From Eutypella sp. D-1 (lineage: Eukaryota; Ascomycota; Sordariomycetes; Xylariales; Diatrypaceae): 64,000 nucleotides of DNA. Positions 21,606 to 32,127 of this stretch are shown one piece after another (position 1 is the first letter of the stretch; every line of letters starts with the position of its first letter). A model generated the notes under the pieces. The model was not told the origin of the DNA, ran no database searches, and worked only from the letters and a program-made list of their open reading frames with translations. The position numbers were made by a program, and so were the translations under genes. Location: positions 1,674,001-1,738,000 of the forward strand of contig JAJTTP010000008.1 in the NCBI GenBank assembly GCA_023313575.1. Reading direction: 5' to 3'.

Positions 21606-22036
21606 TGTGACGGGTGGTCTATTCCTAACTATTAGTCCAATCAAGGGGTTTATATTAACAGGAGTGCTGGGGTTTTAAGCAATAAGTAATTACGTCTGGT
21701 AATAATAAAAAGAAAAATGCTTTAAATAATTAAGTTATATTATAAGCTGGTAAATTTAAAAATTATTTAGGAAAAAGGTAATAAACGTAACTATATATTA
21801 TTTATATCCTTTATTTTTAATATTAAAATATATGGCTGTTATTAAATCGTTAGGATTATATCCGAATATAGCGATCTAACGTTATTAGGATTATTACCGA
21901 TTTAACCGATCCTTCCTGGTCGTGTGGCGCATGTGGCTTATTCTAATGTGGCTATCTCTTTCTCCAGAACTTAAGTCAGGGATCTTTTCTTGCTGTGTTA
22001 GCCCCATTAGGCCCAATGGCCCGACCGGTTATAATA
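21606..22036 (+). mobile_element. Short element, A type, with AATAA duplication
   Basis: 431 bp from TGTGACGGGTGGTC to CCGACCGGTTATAATA. AATAA on both sides (21601-21605 and 22037-22041). Its right third retains more G and C than neighbouring copies. Confidence 0.9.
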
Positions 22037-22581
22037 AATAATAAATTGCTTAAATTACATAACGTACGTATAAGCTGTTTTTTTTATTTAAAGCTTAAAA
22101 ATTATTACGTAACGGCTCGGGCTTTATCCGGATTTCCGTAATTAACTTTTACCTTTTTTTTAAAGTTTTTATATTTTTCGAAAAAGCGTTTAATTTCCGT
22201 AATTTTTCTTTTTTTTTTTTACTTTTACGAAAATATTTAAGGTAGGTTTAAACCATTAAATTATCTTTCCGGTAAAACATAATATAATATTAAAAATTTT
22301 ATTAATTTCCGTGGTATATATATAACGTTATTAATATAAATAAATTACGGTTATAATAAAAAAGAATTATATAAAGGTAATACCATTATAAAATTTAAAT
22401 TTTTTAAGCTTAAATTTAATAAGTATAGCTTTTTAATTTATAATTATAATCGCCGTTTACTCGATTTATTCGATTTGTTCGAATAAATACTAAATAGTTT
22501 ATTAAAAATTTTAACTTAAAAAAAATATAATATCGGATATTATTTAAAGTTAATAATATTATTAAATAAAAGTTTATAACA

Positions 22582-22983
22582 TATAACGGCTGGTTTATTT
22601 TTAATTATTAATTTAATTAAAAGGTTTATATTAATAAAAATGTTAAAAGTTTTAAATAATAAGTAATTACGTTTAGTAATAATAAAAGAAAATGCTTTAA
22701 ATAATTAAATTATATTATAAATTAATAAATTTAAAAACTTTTTTTTAAAAAAAGTAATAAACGTAATTATATATTATTTAAATTTTTTATTTTTAATATT
22801 AAAATATATAATTATTATTAAATCGTTAAAATCGTATTTAAATATAACGATTTAATATCGTTAAAATTATTACCGATTTAACCGATCTTTTTTAATTATA
22901 TAACGTATATAGCTTATTTTAATATGGTTATTTTTTTTATTATATTAGCCCCACTAGGCTTAATGGCCCGACCGGTTATAATA
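22582..22983 (+). mobile_element. Short element, A type
   Basis: Starts TATAACGGCTGG and ends CCGACCGGTTATAATA, 402 bp, strongly AT-converted. Flanks TAACA and AAATT do not match, so the target site is decayed. Confidence 0.82.
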
Positions 22984-23342
22984 AAATTATTTTTAATAAA
23001 CCTTTAAAAATACTTTTAAAAATAATTAAATATTTTTTCCGTTATTCGGTTTATATTAAATCGGTTATTAGTTTTTTTAAGTTTTTAAAAATAAATAACG
23101 TTTATATAACTTTTTAAACGTTAATTATTTAAACCGTATCGATTTTTATTTATTTTATAATTAATAAGTTAAATAATTACATAAACGTTATAATATATTT
23201 TTATAAATAATTAAAACGTTATAAAAAAGGTTATATAATTTATTTTTTATATTATATATATATTTATTAAACTAACTTTTTTTATTAAATAACGGTTTAT
23301 GTTAAACTTTTTACTTAATTATTTAATATAATAAATAATAAT

Positions 23343-23613
23343 TGTTATAAAGCGGTAGGCTACAATAGGTTTAATATTATTGAATTCCTAGGCTATCTTG
23401 TGAATTTTAAAGATGGGGAGAAAAGGGAAAAAAAGGTCAGATCCATAGGTGGCAGGGCACCTATAAATAGTAAAAATGAATTCCCAGAATGAATGCCTAA
23501 GGTGGCCAATGCCTAAGGCTGCCACCCACTTATTATCCCATTCTCCAGACTATAGTAACTATCGCGATAACCATTGCCATAATAACAACTATCGTAATAA
23601 CCGTACCGTAACA
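23343..23613 (-). repeat. Left LTR (3' LTR of the element)
   Basis: 271 bp with termini TGTTATAAAG and CCGTACCGTAACA. It shares GCGGTAGGCTAC, AATTCCTAGGCTATCTTG and CACCTATAAATAGTAAAAA with the right LTR. Differences between the two are nearly all C/T or G/A. CACCTATAAATAG contains a TATA-like box. Confidence 0.95.
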
Positions 23614-23626
23614 TTACCCCCCCCTT
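23614..23626 (-). other. Polypurine tract
   Basis: On the minus strand AAGGGGGGGGTAA immediately precedes the 3' LTR start (TGTTACGG). This is the expected position and composition of the plus-strand primer. Confidence 0.8.
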
Positions 23627-23737
23627 AGAAAAAAGGGTCGTCCCGAGCCTTTTTCATCTAATTTCATTAAATTGAATATAATTTAATTGATCAAACCGTA
23701 AAAAATTGGTTGCTGTCGGGGTGATAAGTCACGGCAG

Positions 23738-23833
23738 CGGTGGTTCGTCCGGAGATCGAACCGTGAACGCTTTCCAGGTAGCGGGGGGGTGCCCTCGGAT
23801 CCACAACTTACCTACTAGGCCACTAAGCCCCTA
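23738..23833 (-). other. tRNA-like segment with Pol III A and B boxes inside the retrotransposon
   Basis: On the minus strand TGGCCTAGTAGG (23822-23811) fits the A-box consensus and GGTTCGATCTC (23762-23752) is close to the B box, about 48 bases apart. A good cloverleaf cannot be folded: the T stem is mismatched and no acceptor pairing is seen. It lies between the chromodomain stop and the polypurine tract. A captured tRNA or SINE-like relic is the likeliest reading. Confidence 0.4.
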
Positions 23834-23935
23834 GATCGGTGGTAGTAAGTAAGTGCTTCACACGCCTACTGTTGGCGAGAGTTTTTGCAATTGGGCCTTA
23901 TTTGTTAACGGTGGCGTACCTACCCGATTACATAA

Positions 23936-25603
23936 TTATGTACGTCGACGGCGTGTCTTCGTGCGGTTAGCTGTCGCTGGGACATTATCGTCCTTATGTG
24001 GCGGATCGAATTCGTCGCGTTCCGCGACCTGTCGCCAAATGGCGAGTCGCTTCGGGGGCCCAGCCTGAGTAGGATTATTGTCATGGTATCGCTGCAGCGC
24101 CAGTGGGCTATTCTTGAAGTTCTCTGCATTATACCACTTAGGGTCGGGATCCCAACCCCTCCACTGTACCTTGTATTGCAGACGGCCATAGTATAGCCGC
24201 GACGAATTGATGCGATCGATTTCCCATTTTTCGTCGCCATTGGGATCGACCTCTTTTGCATCTGGACTCTCTGGAGTCTGTCCTGGCAAAGGATCATTCG
24301 GATACTTGCGCAGGCGGTCGGCATGGAAGGTATGAGACCCTTGCCAAGATGCGGGCAGGTCGAGCTTATATAAATGACCATCTATACTGATAATCTTATA
24401 ATGGTTACGAGTCATAGGGTAATCCAGCTTATCGCTGGGGCGGTCCGTCTGTATTCCCTTTTTCTTAATGATATACACGCGGTCGCCGGGACCAAAGTCG
24501 GGCTCCCGCCGATGCTTATTTGCCTGCACCGTCATTCGTTCTTGCGACTTCGACATGGTCTCTCTGGCTAGGTCGAGATAGGCCTTCAACGTGTCAGCGA
24601 TTTGCTAAGCGTCCTGCCGATTTAACTTCTCCTGGGGAGTTATTCCCTCGAAGTCCTTAGTGCGACTCTGCCAGTCAAAGGGAAGATTTATCGGGAAGCC
24701 TTTTTCTACGACGCATGGCGGCAATCCTGTCGAGTCGTAAGGGAGAGAAGCTTGTATAGCATCCATAGCGGGGATGGCACTTGACCAGTTAGTCTGGAAG
24801 TGATTCAGGTATGGCCGTAACCTTTGGTCGATGTACTCGTTCATAATCTCGGCCTGGCCCGTGGATTGCGAATGTCCCGCCGAGGCTAACTTCCACTTGA
24901 TCCTAAGTATCTTTGACATCTCATCTGTAAAGTCCGAGATGAACTGGGGTCCTCTGTCGGAGTTCACTGTGAGAGGCAGACCGAACACACGGTACGGTCC
25001 CTCGTAGTACATCAGAGCAGCGTCCTTGGCTGTGGCGCTCTTTTTGCAGGGTACTGACTACGCGCGCTTGGTCAGCCGGTCGATCATCACGAACAGGTTA
25101 TCGTGGCTGTCCTCGTGCCCAGGCTTATCGTCTGGCATTGACTTAAAGTCAACGGCTATGTGCTGCTATGACCGTAGGGGTACGGGGAGTGGCTTTAGTA
25201 GACCTGGGGTTTTATCGCGTGGATTCTTGGCTGTACGATAGGGACAGTTCGCGATATATCGAGCGATATCGGCGGCCCATCCTGGCCACCAGTACTGTTC
25301 TCCCAGCATTCGTCGAGTCTTATTGCGGCCAGGATGGCCTGTCGTCAATCGCGCGTGTACCTCGCGAATGAGGTTGGTGCGTAGGTTGTCTTCATCGGGA
25401 ACGATGAGCTTGCCTCTGAACAGGACCAACCTTCCGTTTAAGGTATACCCATGTTCGCGGGCGTGCAGGGTAGGATCCAGGGCCTTGTCCCTGTATGGAG
25501 CCAACTGGGGACTGGTCGCGTTCGCGCGTAGCAGTCTATCTGTCAATTCTACGCCAGACGCGTCGGGTGGCTCCTCGCCATCGTCGAGGACACAGACAAA
25601 CAT
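23936..25603 (-). pseudogene. Integrase and chromodomain part of pol, interrupted
   Basis: Three ORF pieces in one frame: 25603-25166, 25012-24605 and 24589-23936. The first carries the HHCC-type zinc region (HARLTTGHPGRNKTRRML, ending in NC). The catalytic core has an Asp in AVDFKS, the second Asp in VNSDRGPQF and the Glu in GQAEIMNEYI. The last piece has the GPGDRVYI segment and a C-terminal chromodomain-like unit (YKVQWRGWDPDPKWYNAENF), which in chromoviruses directs insertion to marked chromatin. The pieces are separated by TAG codons, at least one in a position expected to be Trp. Relative to the reverse transcriptase ORF the frame is shifted. Confidence 0.92.
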
Positions 25604-25736
25604 CGGTTATCTATTTTCCGATACAGGGGACATGGGTGTCGCGTCGTCTACCAGGGATAGACTCGACACTTCCGATCCCTGTATCTCAGGTCGCCGCACG
25701 GGCTGGAATAATGCCATTATACGGTACGCGTCTCGC

Positions 25737-28433
25737 TTAGCTCTTTAGGTTTTCGGATTTACGCGACAGGGCATTAGCGAGTACATTCTCTGACCTTGGT
25801 CGGTACGTGACGACGCAGTTATATTGAGACAACAGCTCGGACCAGCCGGCCTGTCTCAAGTTAAGGACGCGTTTGGTCCTAAAGTACTCTAACGCCTGAT
25901 GGTCCGTGATGATGGTGAATGGCTTCTCGGTCTGCAGACTAATTAATTCAGGACGCCAGTATTGCAGGGCGCGTATCACCGTAAGCATCTCCTTATCATG
26001 TATACTATAATTATGCTCGGCTCCCTGCATAGTCTTAGAGTAATAGGCTACTGGGTGCCATTCGTCACCATGCTTTTGCAGCAGGGCACCCGCCAAGACG
26101 CCGTCGGAGGCATCTGTCTCCAGTCGCGTCTCGAGGTCGTATAAGAAGTGGCGCAGGATCGGCGCCTCCGTCAGACGTTTCTTCAACTCCTCGAACGCGT
26201 GTAGCCTTTCAGGCGTCGATATATTAAAGAGCTTGTCTTTCCTGGTCAAGTTCGTCAACGGTTTGGCTATCTTCCCATAGTCCCGTATGAACTTTCTGTA
26301 GAAATTGCAGAAACCGAGGAAAGATTGTACAGCCTTCACATTCGTCGGGATCTGCCAGTCTTTTACCACTGCTATTTTCATAGGGTCGACAGTTATTCCA
26401 TGCGTCCCGATTATGAAGCCTAAAAACTTGGTTTCGGTGACGTGGAATTCACACTTCTTCAGATCGGCTTGGAGACCTGCCTGTCGCAGGCGTGCCAGCA
26501 CCTTATTCACGTGCTGGATGTGGTCTTTTTTATTCTTTGAGAAGATGAGTATGTCGTCGATATATGCACTGCAGAAATTATCGAGATAATCGAAAAGGGT
26601 GTTGTTGATGAATCGCTGGAACGTCGAGGGTTTATTTGTGAGACCGAATGGCACCACTTGATATTTGTATTGTCCATACCTCGTTCGAAAGGATGTGAGG
26701 TCCTTGTCCTCGGGTCTCATTCGTATACGGTGGAAGGCTTGTCGGATGTCGATCTTGGAAAAGATGCGAGCTTTCGAGATTCGAGCAAGCGTTTCTTCAA
26801 TGAGCGGTAATGGGTACCGATCTTTTTTGGTGAGGGCATTCAGCTTCCTGAAGTCCATGCAGAATCTCAGTCCGCCACCAGGCTTTGGTGCTATTAGCAC
26901 CGGGGCAGCCCATGGGGCAGAACACGGGACGATAAATCCCTTTCTTATATTATCAGTGAGGTATTTACAAGCCTTTCCGAGTTTTTCTAACGATATCTTA
27001 TACAGAGGGCTGTAGCCTAAGGTTTCGGGCTCGGTAAACATCTCGATTTTGTGGTCAACATGCGGACGATAAGGTGGCAAGTTATCGGACTCTGCCTTAT
27101 TAAACATATCGAGGTAATCGTGGTGTTCCTTGGGTACGATAGCGATTACTTTGTCGCGCAGCTTAGCCTTATCGCGGGCTAAAGCGTTTTTTCTCCTCTT
27201 ATCAATAATTTTGTCAATCTCGTGGAGAGAAGTCTCGAACACAGGTGCGTCTTTCGCTACATGGAGGAAGGATACCGCGCTTAGTAGCGCCAGGTCCATT
27301 GGGCGATGCTTATACCATCCAAAGCCGTACCTTTTTAAAGAGTACGGCCTTTGGGCATCCTTAAGCTGGCTCTCCTTCTCGAACCGTTATCGGCGTCGCT
27401 CTTTTTTCTAAGTCCTCTCGTAGGCCTTGTCTGCAGGTGATCTCTTCAACATCAAAGGGGTGCCTCGCAATTGTCTTTCCATTAGTCGCATATCGAATCT
27501 AACCTTCCTCCTTGGGATAAATGGGAGGTTAACGTTCGACACATGGGATGTCTTTGCCGCAGAGCCGACGATATCGACATTAACATCGATTTCGCCAACA
27601 TCTATAGCCTCTAACTTGCAGATACGATCTAATACGCTTTGTAGTTTTATCTGCCGTTACGTCCAGTGGTAGGGTTCGATTAACTACGGCGATTCGGGAT
27701 ATGCCTGTGGCAACTTATTAACGTCGTCGGGATCGTTTGGGACGGAGGTTATGGTAACAGGTCTAGGCGATACTTGTTGTTTGGACACTTATCGTCCGTC
27801 ACGCTTCCCGTCTGTGCGTCTTTTGTTTTCTTTCGCCATCAGTTTTTCGCGTCGTCGCACGTTTTTGGCAAAGTGCCCATATCGATTAGGCGTCGGATCG
27901 GGGGCATGGTCTATTGAGACATCGTTAAACGGGGTCGGTCCCTAGGATTCTGGATAGATTAGACGTCTTCGCGCGACGTCGATCTTAACATCATGCTCCT
28001 CGAACCAGCTCTTGCCGATGATGATGTCCCATTTCATATCTATCACCATGAAGGGCACTATTGGCACTGTCCTACCATCAATTCGCAGACCCATTATCAG
28101 GGCCACGTTTATCAGCTGAGTCGCTTTCCCATCAAACCCTCCAACAGGGTGTGGGCGAAAGCCTTTTACGATCTTGGGCTTAAGGTATTTCAAGGCGCGT
28201 TTCGCAAATTTCACACTGATAAATAGATATCCGTTTGCTCCCGTGTCACCGAGAGAAGAAAAGGTCGTCAACGTGAGTCCATTCAAGACTAGGGTAGTAA
28301 TGAACAGCAAGGGGTTACCACCCAATATCCTCTGCAAGAAGTCATAAGGAATCTCGCAGTTTAGTCTTTCATACGTTTTTTTTTTCCTTCCGTGACACTT
28401 TCCCTGGGCGGGAGTCGATTTCTCCCAGGGCAC
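25737..28433 (-). pseudogene. Protease, reverse transcriptase and RNase H part of pol, interrupted
   Basis: ORF 28433-27942 follows the gag stop in the same frame and contains the aspartic protease motif DTGANGYLF. ORF 27299-25737 (520 aa), also in that frame, holds the reverse transcriptase and RNase H. Landmarks are VLIAPKPGGGLRFCMDFRKLN, YPLPLIEE, the active site YIDD (26565-26554), GFCNFYRKFI, and the RNase H start LETDASDGVLAGALLQ followed by YSIHDKEML. The gap between the ORFs contains stop codons. The order protease, reverse transcriptase, RNase H, integrase is that of Ty3/Gypsy. Confidence 0.94.
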
Positions 28434-30320
28434 CTAGTTTTCCGAATCCTCTGAGTCGGAGTCGCTCTCCTCAGTGATCTTCTGGAGGTTGGAGCTGGGA
28501 CCAGGTTTATCGGTGACTGGAGCCAACTGTTCCTTCTTCTTGGGACAATCCCGACTGGTATGGCCCTTTTCCTTACAGGTGAAGCAGCGACCCTCTCGAG
28601 AAAGTCTTTCCATCTCCTCTGCCGACAGCTGGAATCGTGGGTTGGATCCGCCTCGGCCACCGCCGCGGCTACCACGACCACCACCTCGACCACCGCCGCG
28701 ATTCGAGGACGGATTATCAGACTTCTTCTTGCCGATGGGGTTCTCCTCGCTGGCCTGTTTCAAGGCGTTGAAGATCTCAGAACCAGCTCTAGAATACATG
28801 GCAAAATCGTACTTGTCGTCGATGTACTGGCTGACAAGGCTAGACTGCAGTCTGAAGGTGAGTCTAGTTCGGAACTCGTACTTCCAGTCGTTCTTCGGGA
28901 TCTGGCATTCCATTGCCAGTCGAACGAAGGAATTACGGAACTCGTGGTAGTCGGGGACCTTCTTTATGTTCAGAGCTTGGAAGTCCCGTCGGGCTGTCTC
29001 CTTGCGTGTGGGGTCTAAGTACTCTTTCCAGAGGTGGTCCATTAAGGCCTCTGATGTGGAGAGTGGATCGGGGTGTTTGGGATTTAACCAGGGCAAGGTA
29101 TTGTCTATGGCTGTACCCTTAAGGTGGGATCGAATCTTTGCCATCTTGGCACGATCCCTATTGAAATGGTCGGCGTTGACTTCCAGCTTGTCTTTCATTT
29201 GCTGGAACCAACTCTCGAAGGATATGGTGTCTTTCGTCTTGTCGGCGTAGAAGTCGGGCACTATCAACTTGCCACTTTTGCCGACCTTTCCTGAGCTGAC
29301 CGTTGTAGCCATGCTGGCCTTACGCAGGCGCTCTCGCAGCGTCGTATTCTCGTGCTGTCTGTTTTGCAGATCGTCGTCCTTCTGTCGTAACTTGTTATCC
29401 TTGCGTCGAAGGCTGGATTGGGCGGCCTCGAGGTCGACGCGAGCCTTGTCAAGATCGTTCGTGAGGGAACGCAAGGTGCGCTCCTTTTCTTCCATCTGAG
29501 TTATGATGTCTCTCATCGTGGCCTTAGCATCGTCGGCGTTCGCATTGTTAGCGGTTGCCTTGTCGGCGGTTGCCCCGTCGACGTGCTTCTAGACATCTGA
29601 ATATTCTTTCTCGAGCGTTTGCTTACCGAGATACTCAGCCTATTGGTAGAAGAATTGGGTGTTTTCATTTAACTTCAATGCGTAGGCGGATAACTTGTCG
29701 ACCTGCATGTTTAAGGCCTGCACCATAAGGGCTTGTATTTTCAGTTCTTGGTACATGGCGTACGGGCGCTTATTGCTACCTCGCTGGAAGTCGTCATATT
29801 TCATGATACCGTCCCACTTGGGCCAGGCATCCTTGCCAGTCTGCGTATAGGGGACAAAGTGAAAGCTGGGGTCGCGATAGACGGTCGCGAGATCGTCCAT
29901 TTTGGACTGGAGGTCTTCATCGAGACGAGGCTTAGAGAAATGCTCGTTGTTGGCGTGAAAGGAATCCACGCGGTTAACTTCCTGAAGGAAGTCCTTGTAA
30001 GTGGGCTCGCCGGCATCATTTTGGTCATCGGCGGTTATTGACTCAGGACCATTGCTTGTACCGATACCATCCGACGCTCGTCGTAGTCGGGTCTTAGGCT
30101 CGCTCTTGGGCTTGCCACGCTGGATGTTACCTTCAACGAAGCGAACCTGCTTCCTGGCTTCCGCCATGGCGGCTTGTTTCTCTTTTTCGGTCTGAGCCAT
30201 CTTGACGTCGTCGGGCTTGGTGTTCTGTGTCGGTATCTGAGACTGTGTCTGTAGATCAGGATTTTGCTGATTATTTCTGTCTGGGGTTAGTCCTCGTAGG
30301 TACTCCCTTAAGCGTTGCAT
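28434..30320 (-). pseudogene. gag, interrupted by TAG stops
   Basis: ORFs 30320-29640 and 29516-28434 are in one frame and are separated by two TAG codons (29642-29640 and 29591-29589). The first begins MQRLREYLRGLTP and is charged. The second starts with a coiled coil (KERTLRSLTNDLDKARVDLE), then the capsid-like region (SFESWFQQMKDKLEV), a Gly/Arg-rich linker and one zinc knuckle CFTCKEKGHTSRDC (C-x2-C-x4-H-x4-C). A third TAG (28436-28434) separates gag from protease in the same frame. That could be a natural readthrough site or damage. Confidence 0.92.
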
Positions 30321-30399
30321 TCGGCGCTTTTCTGATTCTGTTCAATTCGGTGGGATATTATTATGGCCTTCCCAGGCAGGTGAGATGACCTTTAGAATA

Positions 30400-31072
30400 T
30401 GTCACGAAGCGGTAGGCTACGATAGGTTTGATATCATCGAATTCCTAGGCTATCTTGTGAATTCTAAAGGTGGGGAGAAAAGGGAAAAGAAGGTCAGATC
30501 CATAGGTGGCAGGGCACCTATAAATAGTAAAAAAGAATTTCCAGAATGAATGCCTAAGGTGGGTGTGACGGCTGGTCTATTCTTAACTATTAGTCCAGTC
30601 AAGGGGTTTATATTAATAGGAGTGCTGGGGGTTTTAAGTAATAAGTAGTTACGTTTAATAAAAAAAAAAAATGTTTTAAATAATTAAGTTATATTATAAG
30701 CTAATAAGTTTAAAAATTATTTAAGAAAAAAATAATAAATATAATTATATATTATTTATATCTTTTATTTTTAATATTAAAATATATGGTTATTATTAAA
30801 TCGTTAAAATCGTATTTAAATATAATGATTTAATATTATTAAAATTATTACCGATTTAACCGATCTTTCCTGGTTATATAACGTATATAGCTTATTTTAA
30901 TATGGCTGTTTTTTTTTTAAAACTTAAGTCAGGGATCTTTTCTTGTTATGTTTAGCCCCACTAGGCCTAATGGCCCGACCGGTCATAACAGTAGGCAATG
31001 CCTAAGGCTGCCACCCACCTATTATCCCATTCTCCAGACTGTAATAACCATTATAATAACCGTACCGTAATA
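30400..31072 (-). repeat. Right LTR (5' LTR of the element) carrying an insertion
   Basis: Starts TGTCACGAAGCGG and ends CCGTACCGTAATA (terminal CA changed to TA). After removing the 427-bp insertion and one 5-bp duplication it aligns with the left LTR, apart from a roughly 30-bp shorter TAATAACC-type end. Confidence 0.93.
30564..30990 (+). mobile_element. Short TGT...ACA element, A type, inside the right LTR; best-preserved copy
   Basis: 427 bp from TGTGACGGCTGGTCTATTC to GGCCCGACCGGTCATAACA. Flanks GTGGG (30559-30563) and GTAGG (30991-30995) are a 5-bp duplication with one G-to-A change. The uninterrupted sequence is seen in the left LTR near 23500-23530. The termini are the least mutated of the family and were used to define its ends. 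Confidence 0.93.
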
Positions 31073-31121
31073 ATAATAAAAATAATAATAATAATAAAAT
31101 AAAATAAAATAATAATAAATA

Positions 31122-31236
31122 AATAAAATTAATAATTATATTCGGTTTAAAGGATTAAATTTATTTATTTAAATTAAAAGGAATAACGTACCCTTATATA
31201 TATATATAGTATATATATAAATGCTTCGCCGGATAT
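31122..31236 (+). repeat. Right copy of the 115-bp direct repeat framing the nest
   Basis: Begins AATAAAATTAATAATTATAT and ends GCCGGATAT. Same length and orientation as 16546-16660. Normal-composition sequence resumes directly after it (GGTCTAGCGTAGCTGG). Confidence 0.85.
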
Positions 31237-32127
31237 GGTCTAGCGTAGCTGGACCATTGGAATTCAATTAACCAACATGCTCAGTCAATGAAAATAGCAA
31301 TTCTTCATGGCCATGTCCAAAAGAATCGTACGCCTATAGGATCAACTATCACCTTCGCATTTACAAGCAGTATTAAAAGAAGAAAATGGTTCAATGTACA
31401 GCACGAACCCAGCCAAAGGCGGTCGTCGGTTTTGAGTTATGCTGATACTCTGTGACAGGAAAGTCGAAAGTTCCAACTGCAGCTGACAGCGCGCGGGCCA
31501 AGATTCTTTAGCAGGTCGATCGCCGCTAACTATGCCAAACCCCAACTGCTACGGCTGGAGCCAGCCCCCAACGAGCCAACTAGAACTGTTAAACGAGTTG
31601 TTAAGTACATAAGAGATATGTACAAGTATGCAACTAAGCCAGCGTACATGCCTGTATGTACAATCCTGACATGTACCCAATAGTTAGTACAGTACGACGT
31701 CATTAGTGGAATAAGTGTCCCAGGCAGCCCAGGCCAACCTACCTTGGAAGTAATGCATTCAACCTAAATCAGTATCATCACATGAAATCTATGGAGGGGT
31801 CCGACATAGGACAGAACTTATTCCTTTCGAAGACTTCATGTTGACTGGTACCCGATGCAATCTTCTGTCTTTCTACTATCGGTACCTCGGTGCCATAGAT
31901 ATCCTACCGAGCTAATAGGTATCAGTGCTACGAAGACCTCTGAAACCAGAGACATCTGTTGATTTGAACCCCTCGAGCATTCCTGTCCGAATCGAGAAGC
32001 CTAGTAAATCTACAACACTGCCACATTCATACGTGGGAGGAAACCCATCACTGGTACAGTTACTCCCGTATGGCTATCGAGTGCTGCTACGCGAAAACAC
32101 ACCAAGATAGCACAGGTGGCAATCATC
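31237..32127. other. Intergenic region upstream of the channel gene
   Basis: Normal composition, no coding ORF. Promoter of the gene starting at 32128 is presumed here. Nothing else seen. Confidence 0.5.

Larger units (their letters stand above)
16495..23342. other. AT-rich, RIP-mutated transposon graveyard
   Basis: Almost 7 kb of sequence made largely of A and T, with no ORF of useful length on either strand. It is built from repeated short elements listed separately, separated by AT-rich filler. Related copies differ chiefly by C-to-T and G-to-A. Compare the copies at 17782-18223 and 20982-21419, where the first keeps CCAGCTATCC-type words that are TA-converted in the second. Boundaries with flanking normal-composition DNA are sharp. 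I read it as silenced repeat DNA altered by RIP. Confidence 0.9.
23343..31072 (-). mobile_element. Ty3/Gypsy chromovirus-type LTR retrotransposon, defective
   Basis: A complete element in minus orientation. Direct LTRs lie at 23343-23613 and 30400-31072, and exact ATAAT duplications at 23338-23342 and 31073-31077. The order from the right is gag, protease, reverse transcriptase-RNase H, integrase, chromodomain, polypurine tract. The coding part has balanced composition, unlike its surroundings, so this insertion is younger than the AT-rich block. The reading frame is broken mainly by TAG stops plus one frameshift. No canonical tRNA-CCA primer-binding site follows the right LTR. A short TGT...ACA element has inserted into the right LTR. 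Confidence 0.96.

Noticed and set aside
30370..30399. Primer-binding site of the retrotransposon
   Set aside because: Sequence after the LTR does not begin TGG and matches no tRNA 3' end I know; left unassigned.
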